From JBBDMC01 sp963775235 (GTDB lineage Bacteria > Pseudomonadota > Alphaproteobacteria > Rhizobiales > Kaistiaceae): 64,000 nt of DNA. Shown one piece after another: positions 7,941 through 17,023 of the stretch. Location: the NCBI GenBank assembly GCA_963775235.1, contig CAVZHY010000007.1, positions 464,506-528,505 of the forward strand, given 5' to 3'. The notes below the pieces were generated by a model. That model searched no databases and had not been told where the DNA came from. It worked only from the letters and a program-made list of their open reading frames with translations. The position numbers and the translations under genes are program-made. The stretch's first letter is position 1. Each line of letters opens with the position of its first letter.

Positions 7941-8054
7941 CCCCGGGCGCGGTGCAGCACGCAGTGATGCACCGCGGAACCGGGGCCTACCGGTTAGTCG
8001 GTGTGGATCCCGGGTCGGCAGCGCACCATTCCCATGCTGCGGCTCACGCCCGGG
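7941..8054. repeat. Long imperfect palindromic intergenic element
   Basis: The gap between the hydrolase and DUF1801 genes holds a long inverted structure. The outer arms are CCCGGGCG (from 7942) and CGCCCGGG (ending 8054), with nested GCGGTGCA/TGCACCGC around GCACGCAGTGA. The pattern, including a TGCAGCACGCAGTGATGCAC core, matches the style of long intergenic palindromes seen in Bradyrhizobium-like genomes. It sits between two convergent genes and may serve as a bidirectional terminator. Confidence 0.6.
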
Positions 8055-8088
8055 AAACGCCGTCGTGCAAAGGGTTGCGCAAGGGACG

Positions 8089-8529
8089 TCAGCGCGCACC
8101 CGTGTTGAGCGCGACGGCGGCGCGGACGAGCGCCTTGAACGCCTTCTCGTCGATCTTCCCGCCCGCGTGGAAATCGATGGCGCGCCGCACGTTGCCGTCG
8201 AGGCTGGAGTTGAAGAGCCCGGAGGGGTCGTCAAGCGCGGCGCCGCGGGCGAAGGTCAGCTTCACTTTGTCCTTGTAAGTCTCGCCGGTGCAGACGATGC
8301 CGGCGTGCTCCCACACCGGCACCCCCAGTGGGTTCGACGCCTTCCGCCATTTCACCGCTTCGACAATGTCGGGGTCGGCCGCCCTGATGAGGCGCCGGAC
8401 CCGCGCCAGCGTCTCGCCCCGCCAATCGCCCAGCCCGGCAATCTTCGCGTCGATGACGCGGGAGGGGGAGGCATCTCCCGGTCGTTCGTTCGAGGCAGGC
8501 TGCTTCATGGTGGTCTTCGCTCGCGGCAT
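8089..8529 (-). CDS. DUF1801 domain-containing protein (YdhG-like)
   Basis: Product of 146 aa. After a ~25-residue polar leader the DUF1801/YdhG domain runs to the end, with the family's recognisable features: RVRRLIRAADPDIVEAVKWR, then the PVWEHAGIVCTGETYKDKVK strand region, and FNSSLDGNVRRAIDFHAGG toward the C terminus. Members are small single-domain proteins similar to the frataxin-like fold; role is unknown. The start ATG at 8529 is the first in frame. It converges with the hydrolase across a palindromic element. Confidence 0.8.
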   Translation of the reverse strand: MPRAKTTMKQPASNERPGDASPSRVIDAKIAGLGDWRGETLARVRRLIRAADPDIVEAVKWRKASNPLGVPVWEHAGIVCTGETYKDKVKLTFARGAALDDPSGLFNSSLDGNVRRAIDFHAGGKIDEKAFKALVRAAVALNTGAR

Positions 8530-8553
8530 CGCCCCATCAGGGCGCGCTCGCTC

Positions 8554-8799
8554 CTAAATGCCCAGCGCGTCACGCGCTTGAGGGGAATCCATCAGGATGT
8601 TTTCTCCAAGCATTTGGGCGAAACGATCGAAGCTGTCGCGATCTTCCTCAATCGATCCTCTGGGAAGGTCGATTGAAGTGTAAAACTGCTTCTCCTTGCC
8701 TTGCACTATCCTGAATATCGACAAGACCCGCCTTTCGCGGTCAATTTCAATAAGGTGGCTATGTTGCACGGTTCTTTCGCGCATAGTCAGTCGTTCCAA
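8554..8799 (-). CDS. Hypothetical small protein
   Basis: Up to 81 aa; an internal ATG gives a 76-aa version (MRERTVQHSHLIEIDRERR). The composition is less GC-rich than neighbours and charged, with a plausible alternating strand pattern (RRVLSIFRIVQGKEKQFYTS). It lies 24 bases upstream of DUF1801 in the same direction and may be cotranscribed. No family is recognised. Confidence 0.5.
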   Translation of the reverse strand: MERLTMRERTVQHSHLIEIDRERRVLSIFRIVQGKEKQFYTSIDLPRGSIEEDRDSFDRFAQMLGENILMDSPQARDALGI

Positions 8800-8950
8800 T
8801 TGTTGAGTGGCGGGATGAGCCTACAGGCCTAAGCCCATCGTGCCACCGCGGATGAGGAGATGGGATTTCGCCCCGCTCGTCCACGACAACTTCCCAGCCT
8901 GGATTGCGCTGCGCTCCATGCGGGCTACGGGGCTGCGTACCGGCGAGACC

Positions 8951-11064
8951 CTACCGCCCCTCGCGGAGCCAGGTGGCGAAGGGGAGGCCGACGAGCGCCA
9001 GGAGGCCGAAGAGGCCGGCGACGCCGAAGAGGCCGAGGAAGCCGTAGAACAGCGGGATGCGGCTGATGCCCTTCAGCACGGTCGCGTCGGTGGTGTGGAT
9101 GCCGATCCAGTCGGAGCCGCCCATGGTGACGCCGGAGCGCATGGGCACGATGCGCGGCAGCGTCAGGTTGCCGGAGGCATCCGCCATGCGGGCGATGCGG
9201 CCGTGGGTCTCGTCCACCAGCGGCTTGAGCTTGTCGGGCGGTCGAACGCGCGTCGATGAACTCGCGCGGATTGGCCGGGCCGACGTTGGCGAAGGCGCGC
9301 TTGTCGTCCTGCTCGACGCGGTAGAGGCCGATCTCGTCGGCCTTCATGGTCGCCCGCCACAGGCCCGGCTCGGCGTCGGTCGAGCGTCAGCGTCTCGGTG
9401 GCGCCCGAAGGCTTGGTGACGGTCACCGGCGTGGTCGTGTCGGCCATGGTCTGCCGCTCGACGGTGAGGTCGCCGCCGCGGGCCTTGGCGCGCAGCGCCT
9501 CTTCCTCGAGGTCCGGCTCCTTCATCAGCCAGTGGGCGAGCCGGCGCAGGAGATCGACCTGGGGCCCGCCGCCCTCGTAGCCGCGCGCCCACAGCCACGT
9601 GTCGTCGGACAGCAGCAGCGCCACGCGCCCCTTGTCCTGGCGCTGGAGGACGAGCAGCGGCTTGTCCTCGGCGCCCTTCATGACGACGCTGCCCTGCGGC
9701 TGGTCGACGTCGATCAGGCGGAAGAAGCGGCCCCAGTGCGGCGGATCGGAATCGGAGCCGGCGCAGGCCGCGGGTGACCGGGTGGCGCTCGCCGAGATCG
9801 GTGACGCGGGCGTAGTACGGCTCGTCGATGATCTTGCCGGTCGGCGCCGCCGGCAGCACCGGCGCCAGCGGCGTGTCGTAGAGGCTGCCGGCGTCGGCGT
9901 AGTCGGGCCCGGCGGCGACGAGCAGCGCGCCGCCGTCGCGGACGTAGCGGGCGATGTTGTCGAAGTAGAGCAGCGGCAGCACGCCGCGCCGCTGGTAGCG
10001 GTCGAAGATGATCAGGTCGAACTGGTCGATCTTCTCCGAGAACAGCTCGCGGGTGGGGAAGGCGATCAGCGACAGCTGGTTGATCGGCGTGCCGTCCTGC
10101 TTCTCCGGCGGCCTGCAGGATGGTGAAGTGGACGAGGTCGACCGAGGCGTCGGACTTCAGCAGGTTGCGCCAGGTGCGCTCGCCGGCGTGCGGCTCGCCG
10201 GAGACGAGCAGCACGCGCAGGTTCTCGCGGATGCCCTCGATGTCGACGACGGCGCGGTTGTTGATCGGCGGTCAGCTCGCCGGCAGCGGCGCCGCCTCGA
10301 ACTCGATGATGTTGGGGCCGCCGTGGGGGATGTCGACGGTGAGCTCGGACTCCGCGCCCGGGGTGACCGTGTCCGACGGACAGCGGGTCGCCGTCGCGGT
10401 TGACGGTGACGCTGCACGTCGCCGGGTGGGCCGCCGCCGTCGTCGATGACGCGGAACTTGATGGTCTGCTTCTCGTTGACGATGCCGAAGCGCGGCGCGT
10501 TGTCGATGACGATGCGGCGGTCGCGCTCGTCGTCGTGGCCGGAGAGGAGCACGTGCAGCGGCGCGGCGGGCGGCAGGGCGGCGCGGCTGTCGGGGATGTC
10601 GTGGACCTGGCCGTCGGTCAGCATGATGACGGCGCCGACGCGCTCCGGCGGCACGTCGGCAAGCGCCGTCGCCAGCGGGCCGAACAGCTGGGTGCCGTCG
10701 ACCGGCGCGCCGCCGTCTGGGCCGCCGGCCTCGACGGTGCGCACCTCGATGTTGTGGAACGCGGCGAGGCGCTGCTTCAGCGCCGCCGCGGCCGCGGCCG
10801 TCGTCTTGTCGCGCCCGTCGAGCCTCTGGCTGGCGCTCTGGTCGACGACCAGCGCGACGACGGTGGGCAGCGGCTCGCGGTCCTCGTTGAGGAGCACCGG
10901 GTTGGCCAGCGCCAGCAGCAGCGCCAGCGCCGCGGCGGCGCGAAGCCACGCGCCGCGGCATGCGGCGCAGCAGGCCGGGAATGATCAGGGCGGCGACGAC
11001 GACGCCGACGACGGCGACGAAAACCGTCGGCACGACCGGCGCGAACGACGATCGACCAGTTCAT
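8951..11064 (-). CDS. Membrane protein with VWA-like and GATase-like domains (multiple frameshifts)
   Basis: The ATG at 11064 (MNWSIV) overlaps the DUF4159 gene's end region. Pieced across at least six frameshifts, the product is about 700 aa. It has two N-terminal helices (PTVFVAVVGVVVAALIIPGL), a von Willebrand-A-like segment (VVALVVDQSASQ with a D-x-S-x-S metal site; AVIMLTDGQVHD), and a glutamine-amidotransferase-like region (LLYFDNIARYVRDGGALLVA, then DTWLWARGYEGG). It ends with a C-terminal helix (LFGVAGLFGLLALVGLPF). This is the usual last member of the alphaproteobacterial moxR-DUF58-DUF4159 cluster. Indels rather than true decay are likely, because every segment is conserved-looking. 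Confidence 0.7.
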
Positions 11065-11066
11065 CG

Positions 11067-13868
11067 TCACTGCCCCAGCCGTTCGAGCAGGGCCGGCACG
11101 TGCACCTGATCGGCCTTGTAGTTGCCGGTCAGGGTGTACATGACGATGTTGATGCCGGCGCGGAAGGCCATCTCGCGCTGCAGCGGATCGGTCGGCACGG
11201 TCGGGAACAGGAAGTTGCCGGCGTCGTCCGTCGCCCAGGCGCCGGCGAAATCGTTCTCGGTGATCAGGATGGTGAGACGCCGTCGCCGGCCTGCACCGGG
11301 CGGTCGGCGCGCTGCGTCCGATTTCGGTCGCCTCCACCCACAGCGGGCCGCCGGAGTAGCGGCCGGGGAAGTCGTTGAGCAGATAGAACGCCTTGGTCAG
11401 CACGTGGTCGGCGGGCACCGGCTCGAGCGGCGGGATGTCGAGGCCGGCAAGCATCTGGCGCAGCCGCTCCACCGCCGGGCGTGCCGGAGAACGAGTTGAC
11501 GGTGGTGGAGCGTTCCAGCTGGTCGCGGGTGTCGAACAGCACCGAGCCGCCCTGGCGCATGTAGGCGTCGATGCGCGCCATGGTCGCCGGCGTCGGCATC
11601 TCGGCTGTCCGGCGTGATCGCCCAGTAGATCAGCGGGAAGAAGGCGAGTTCGTCGTGCGACGGATCGACGCCGATCGGATCGCCGGGCTCCAGCGCGGTC
11701 CGCTCGGCGAGCACCTGCGAGAGGCCGCGCAGCCCGGCGCGGCTGATGTCGTCGACCTCGGCGTTGCCGGTGATGACGTAGGCGAGGTGGGTCGTGTCGA
11801 CGGCATGCAGCGCGAACTGGTCGCCCGCCTCGTCGGCGCGCGGCGCGGCTGCCGTGCAGCATGACGGCGCCGCGACGAAGAGCGCGAGCGTGGCCGCCGC
11901 CGGCGTCGCGCGCCGGCGGCGCCAGCGCAGGCCGCCGCTGAGCCACAGCACGGCCAGCGCGTCGAGGGCGAGCAGCGCCGCGGCCAGCGCGATCAGCCAC
12001 GGCGAGATCGCGACCGGCGCAGCGGTCGGGTAGGCCCGCGCGCGTCACGCCGCTGCGGCCGGCGGCTCGAACGGCGCGAGCGTCGGCGTTCTCGTCGAGC
12101 AGGTTGAGCGCGCGGAAGCCGTCCTCGCTGCCGTAAAGGCCGGGCGGATGGGTCGGGCCGGGCACGATGGCGCCGAGGTCGCCGGCGATCGGCTCGGCGT
12201 CGGCGCCGGGCGTGGTGAAGCGGCCGTAGCCGTCGAGCAGGCGGTAGGGGCGATCGGCTGGCTGGCGTTGGCGTTGGCCGTGCCCGCCGGCGCGCTGTTC
12301 GAGAACGCGACGATCCGCCGAAGCATGTCCACGAAGGTGCCCGAAAGCGGCAGGTTGGACCAGCTCGTTTCGGCGGTGACGTGGAAGAGGATGAGCCAGC
12401 CCTTGCCGAGCGGCGCGGCGGTGACCAGCGGCGTGCCGTCGGCGAGCGCCGCCCAGGTGCGGTCGGCAAGCGAGCCGTCGGGCTCGGCCAGCACCTGGCG
12501 CTTGACCAGCACGTCGTGGGGACCGTCAGCCCGGCGAACGGGCTGTTGGGCGAGAAGCTCGCCAGCGGCTGCGGCGTCTCCCACGACAGGCTGCCGCCGA
12601 GCACGCGGTCGCCATGGCGCAGCGCCACCGGGATCAGCGCAGTCGGTCGGCGGCGGCGAGACGCGGGCCGGCGAAGCGGACCAGAACGCCGCCGTCCGCA
12701 CCCAGCTCCGACACCTGATTCTCGACGTCCGGCGTCAGGTTGCCGATGTCGGCCATGGCGATGACCGAGCAGCCGGCCTGGATCAGGTCGGGCACCGCGA
12801 TGGCCGCGTTGGCGTCGCGCGGCTGGCGCACGTCGGCAAAGGGCTCGACCGCGCGCGAGATGTAGTAGAGCGGCGACAGCAGCGGCTGGGCGGACTCCGA
12901 TCGAAGCACCGGAGAGAAGCCCGATGCGGCGCCGGCGCCAGCGGTCGTCGAGCAGCTGCACGGCGCCGGCGGAGTTCGGCCCCGACGATCTCGATGCGCA
13001 CGATCTCGTTGCGCAACTCGACCGGCAGGGTGAACTTCGCCTCGGCCGCGTTGCTTGCCGGCGGCGAAGGTGACCGGCGTCTCGCCGATGATGCGGCCCT
13101 TGATATCGCTGGCGCGGACGACGCCGCTGGCCGGCGCGGTCGCGGCTCGGCGCACGGCCGGAACGCTCAGCGCGTCGGCGGCGCCGGCCGGCGGCTTCAC
13201 CGCCATCAGGTCGGCGCCGGTGTCGGCGTAGGCAATGATCGGCCCGTTGACATGGCGGTCAGCGTGGCGGCGAACGCGTCTGCGGCGTCGCCGCCAAGCC
13301 CGTCGGAGAGCCAGCCGCGCCGCCGAAGCCGGCGCTCGCCGCGCGGCTTCAGCGCCGGGGCAAGGTCGGCGTAGCGCGCCGGCCACGGCTCGGGCGCCAG
13401 CGCGTCGAGCCGATCGGCTGATGGTGGTCGATCGGCCGGCAACAGCGACTGGTTGGGCGCCTCGGCCGTGGCCAGCAGCGCGACCGGCCGGCCGGCGTGC
13501 GCGGCCAGGCCGACGATGCGGTGGGCGGTCTCGACGATCGACTTCCAGTCGGGGCGCCGCCGCCCAGCCGTTGTCGACCACGACCAGCAGCGGGCCGGTG
13601 CCGGGCGCGACTTCGCCTGTCGGTTTGAACACCGGTCCGGCCAGCGCGAAGATGACGGCGGCGGCGAGCAGCAGGCGGAGCGCCGTCAGCCACCAGGGGC
13701 TGCGGGCGGGCTGCTCTTCCTTGCCGCTCGATCTCGAGCAGCAGCCGGGTCGGCGGGAACTGCTCCAGCCGCGGCTTCGGCGGCATCAGGCGCAGAAAGT
13801 ACCAGATGACCGGCAGCGCCAGCAGCGCCGCCAGCATGCCGGCGTTGGCGAAGGCGAGACGCGCTCAT
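11067..13868 (-). CDS. DUF4159 / BatA-like membrane protein (multiple frameshifts)
   Basis: The start ATG at 13868 overlaps the DUF58 stop (ATGA); the end TGA is at 11067, giving about 930 aa as usual for the family. N-terminal BatA region: LLALPVIWYFLRLMPPKPR (two helices with the P-P-K-P-R turn) then RLLLAAAVIFALAGPVFKP. A VWA-like part (LLVVVDNGWA) and a glutamine-amidotransferase-like part (GKGWLILFHVTAETSWSNLP) follow. The C-terminal DUF4159 domain shows EVDDISRAGLRGLSQVLAER and MRQGGSVLFDTRDQ. At least eight +1/-1 shifts break the frame, including one within the first 30 bases. The system is thought to cooperate with MoxR in envelope or stress maintenance. Confidence 0.75.
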
Positions 13869-14776
13869 GCGGCGCGCCCGGCCGTGGCGAAGCCGACGCT
13901 GTTCTGGCGGTCGGCGAGACGCGCGTAGAGCGCCAGCAGCGGCTCGGTCGCCGGACGGTCGGTGCGGTGAAGGAGGAACGTCCAGTCGATCCGGCGGCAG
14001 AGCGTGCTCAGCCGCTCGCGCAGCGCCGCCAGGCGCGCGTGATACTCCTCGCGGTATTGCTCGGCGCGCGAGACGACGTGCCGGAGCCCGGTCTCGGGGT
14101 CCTGGAACTCGGTGCGGCCAGCGTATGGGAACGTTTCCTCGATCGGATCGATCACCTGGACGAGATGGGCGCGCGCGCCGGCCCGCACGATCGCGTCGAG
14201 AACCTGCTCCAGTTCAAGGATCGGATCGAGAAAGTCGCCGATCAGGACCAGGTCGGAGAAGCGCTTGAGCGGATGGGTGTCGGGCATCGCGGGGCGCTTG
14301 GCCGCCTCCGGCAGGAATGTCGCCAGCCGCTCGGCGGCGTTGCGCGCCAGGATCGGACTGGTGACGCCGGGCAGGCCGATGCGCTCGCCGGCGCCGGCGA
14401 GCAACTCGGCCAGCGCAAGCAGGATCACCATCGCCCGATGACGCTTGGTGACCGGCGCCAGCCGCGAGCGGAAGTCCATGGATGCCGACAGGTCGGACCA
14501 CAGCCAAACCGTATGGGATGCCTCCCATTCCTTCTCGCGAACGTAGAGATGGTCGTCGCGGGCCGAGCGGCGCCAATCGATGGAGGCGGCCGACTCGCCC
14601 GGAACAAACGGTCGAAACTGCCAAAAGGTTTCACCGCGGCCGGCAGTGCGCCGCCCATGCCACCCGGCGAGCACGGTCGTGGCGACCCGATGCGCCTCGA
14701 TCAGGAGGTCGGGCAGACCGGCCGCGATTCCCTTGGCTTCGATAAGCTCCCTGGTGGCGGGGCCAGTGCGATCCAT
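13865..14776 (-). CDS. DUF58 domain-containing protein
   Basis: Product of 303 aa, intact. The DUF58 hallmark FRPFVPGESAASIDWRRSAR is at about residues 48-67, followed by LYVREKEWEASHTVWLWSDLSASM, a VWA-like D-x-S-x-S metal site. It starts 8 bases after moxR and overlaps the next gene by four bases. DUF58 proteins partner with MoxR AAA+ ATPases; the VWA-like domain may be the substrate-binding side of the chaperone pair. Cytoplasmic. Function is inferred from family and context. Confidence 0.9.
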   Translation of the reverse strand: MDRTGPATRELIEAKGIAAGLPDLLIEAHRVATTVLAGWHGRRTAGRGETFWQFRPFVPGESAASIDWRRSARDDHLYVREKEWEASHTVWLWSDLSASMDFRSRLAPVTKRHRAMVILLALAELLAGAGERIGLPGVTSPILARNAAERLATFLPEAAKRPAMPDTHPLKRFSDLVLIGDFLDPILELEQVLDAIVRAGARAHLVQVIDPIEETFPYAGRTEFQDPETGLRHVVSRAEQYREEYHARLAALRERLSTLCRRIDWTFLLHRTDRPATEPLLALYARLADRQNSVGFATAGRAA

Positions 14777-14784
14777 GTGGGCGG

Positions 14785-15800
14785 CTATCCGATGCGCGCC
14801 TTCAACTGCGCGACCACGTCGCGCACGGTCAGGCCATCCGCGCGGGCGGCGAAACCAAGCGCCATGCGATGCTGGAGCACCGGCTCGGCGAGGGCGAGGA
14901 CATCGTCGAGCGAAGGCGCGTAGCGCCCGTCGATCAGGGCGCGGGCGCGGCAGGCCAGCATCAGCGCCTGGCTGGCGCGCGGGCCGGGTCCCCAGGCGAT
15001 CGCCGCCGCCAGTTTCGGCTCCGGATTGTTGTCGGGGCGGGCCGAGCGCACCAGTTCGAGGATCCCCTCGACCACCGATTCGCCGACCGGCATCCGCCGG
15101 ACCAACCGCTGGATGCCGCGCAGGCGCTCGGCGTCGAGCACGTTCTCGGCGCGCGCTTCGCTCGATCCCGGTGGTCTCGAACAGCATGCGGCGCTCGGCG
15201 GCGAGGTCGGGATAGACCACGTCGATCTGCAGCAGGAAGCGGTCGAGCTGGGCCTCCGGCAGCGGATAGGTACCCTCCTGCTCCAGCGGGTTCTGGGTCG
15301 CCAGCACGTGGAACGGGCGCGGCAGATCGTGGCCGACGCCGGCAACGGTGACGTGATACTCCTGCATCGACTGGAGCAGAGCGGACTGGGTGCGAGGGCT
15401 GGCGCGGTTGATCTCGTCGGCCATGAGAAGCTGGGCGAAGACCGGGCCGGGAACGAAGCGGAAGCTGCGGGTGCCGTCGGCCGACTGGTCCATCACCTCC
15501 GAACCGGTAATGTCCGATGGCATCAGGTCCGGGGTGAACTGGACGCGGCGCTCGGAGAGCCCAAGGACGATGCCCAGCGTTTCGACCAGCTTGGTCTTGG
15601 CGAGACCGGGAACGCCGATCAAGCAGCCCGTGGCCGCCGGCGAGGATGGTGATCAGCGCGCGCTCGACCACCAACTCCTGGCCATAGATGACCTTGCCGA
15701 TGGCGGCGCGAGCGGCGGCGATCTCCGCGACCGCGGCATCGGTTTCGGCGATGACACGGTCGGCATCGGGGAGGGCGGGTTGCGGATTCAGGGCGCTCAT
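14785..15800 (-). CDS. MoxR-family AAA+ ATPase (two frameshifts)
   Basis: About 338 aa once two indels are allowed (near 15625 and 15168). N-terminal: IGKVIYGQELVVERALITIL. Walker A GVPGLAKTK (G-x-x-G-x-x-K-T) just after the first shift, Walker B LLMADEINRA, then LQSMQEYHVT (sensor region) and ATQNPLEQEGTYPLPEAQLD, the MoxR signature. The C-terminal lid is read in the third frame to KARIG and stop. It heads the moxR-DUF58-DUF4159-VWA operon and would be the energy-dependent chaperone of that set. Confidence 0.88.
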
Positions 15801-16110
15801 CAGGCAGATATGTCCTCATCGCGATGGCAGGCAAAGGCGAACCGTACAGGACTCGCCCATCGCAGAATTGTTGCACGCCCCTTCACGCCGCAATAGGGAA
15901 TTGTGCGGGCGCCGGAGAAGAGCGAAAAGACGATCCAAGCGATCATCTGATTCAACAAGCAAGGCGAAACCGTGGCCGTCTTTCGGTTTTGGGGCGGGTC
16001 GACGATGCCTGCAACCAACACCGGGGGAAGGCATCTCAAGACCATCACCGCATTGTGAACCTCTCACAGCCAACGGGCGGGGCACCAGATTGAAAGAGTC
16101 GAAGGTCGAA
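15801..16110. other. Divergent intergenic region, nothing recognisable
   Basis: This 310-bp gap lies between the divergent moxR operon and nudL. It is somewhat less GC-rich than the surroundings and presumably holds both promoters. I see no convincing ORF, hairpin or operator; open frames across it continue into or out of the flanking genes. Confidence 0.4.
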
Positions 16111-16728
16111 ATGTCGCGGTTTGCCCCCGAGCCGTTTTTCGCGCGGGCGGCGGAGCGGTTGAGGCGGGTCCCGTCGTTCGACCAGGCCGGCGGCGACCAC
16201 CAGCTCAATCCCGAGTTCGCCGGGGCTGTGAGCGCCTACCTGGATGCGGCGGTCCTGGTACCGGTGGTGGCGCGGATGGCAGAGGCCGGCGTGCTGCTGA
16301 CGCAGCGGACCCAAACCCTCACCAACCACGCCGGGCAGATCGCCTTTCCCGGCGGCAAGATCGACCCGGCGGACGCGGGTCCGGCGGCAGCAGCTTTGCG
16401 TGAGGCCGAGGAAGAAATCGGCCTCGATCCGGCGACGGTCGAAATCGTCGGGTATCTCGACCCCTACCTCACCCGCACCGGGTTCCGTGTTATGCCGGTC
16501 GTGGGCCGCGTCGAACCGGGGGGCACCTTCACGCTCAATCGCCACGAGGTGGACGAACTGTTCGAGGTGCCGCTGTCGGTGCTGATGACGCCCGCCAATC
16601 ACAACCGCCGCAGCCGTGTGTTGAACGGGCGCACGCGATATTTCTACGAAATCCCGTTCGATGGGCGCATCATCTGGGGCGCCACGGCGGGAATCATCAG
16701 GAACTGGTACGAGAGCATGTTCGGCTGA
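16111..16728 (+). CDS. CoA pyrophosphatase (Nudix, NudL-like)
   Basis: Product of 205 aa from the ATG at 16111. It carries the UPF0035/NudL motif LLTQRTQTLTNHAGQIAFPG and the overlapping Nudix box GGKIDPADAGPAAAALREAE then EEIGL, about residues 87-112. Members hydrolyse CoA and derivatives to phosphopantetheine and 3',5'-ADP. The stop overlaps the start of the DUF6111 gene (TGATG), so the two are translationally coupled, an arrangement that continues into cca in many alphaproteobacteria. Confidence 0.9.
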   Translation: MSRFAPEPFFARAAERLRRVPSFDQAGGDHQLNPEFAGAVSAYLDAAVLVPVVARMAEAGVLLTQRTQTLTNHAGQIAFPGGKIDPADAGPAAAALREAEEEIGLDPATVEIVGYLDPYLTRTGFRVMPVVGRVEPGGTFTLNRHEVDELFEVPLSVLMTPANHNRRSRVLNGRTRYFYEIPFDGRIIWGATAGIIRNWYESMFG

Positions 16729-17012
16729 TGGTGCGCTTCGCCTTCCTCGACGCCGTGTTGTTCCTGGTGCCGTTCGCCGCCTATGCCGGCTGGCTGGTGT
16801 TGGCGCGGGGCAGTCTCAGCAAAGCCGAGGATTGGCAGGGGCGCACGATTGCGTTCCTGGCGATAGCCGGCGCCGGGTTGCTGCTGGCGGCGCTCGCTGT
16901 CTTCACGACGTACAAGGTCAACCCGCCCGGTGGCACGTATGTCCCGGCGCATATCGAAAACGGTCACCTGGTTCCCGGCCACATCGAGGCCGGTCCGGAC
17001 AATCCGGGCTGA
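16728..17012 (+). CDS. DUF6111 family membrane protein
   Basis: Product of 94 aa with two transmembrane helices (about residues 5-25, LDAVLFLVPFAAYAGWLVLA, and 42-62, FLAIAGAGLLLAALAVFTTY). The C-terminal tail NPPGGTYVPAHIENGHLVPG is typical of DUF6111 proteins. The ATG overlaps the nudL stop. Function unknown; its conserved place between nudL and cca suggests a role tied to these genes or simple cotranscription. Confidence 0.8.
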   Translation: MVRFAFLDAVLFLVPFAAYAGWLVLARGSLSKAEDWQGRTIAFLAIAGAGLLLAALAVFTTYKVNPPGGTYVPAHIENGHLVPGHIEAGPDNPG

Positions 17013-17023
17013 GCCGCCGCCGC

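Noticed and set aside
12148..14923. Long plus-strand frames opposite the DUF4159/DUF58 genes
   Set aside because: They look continuous only because the true genes on the minus strand are broken by indels; residues are Arg/Ala/Gly-rich and non-native.
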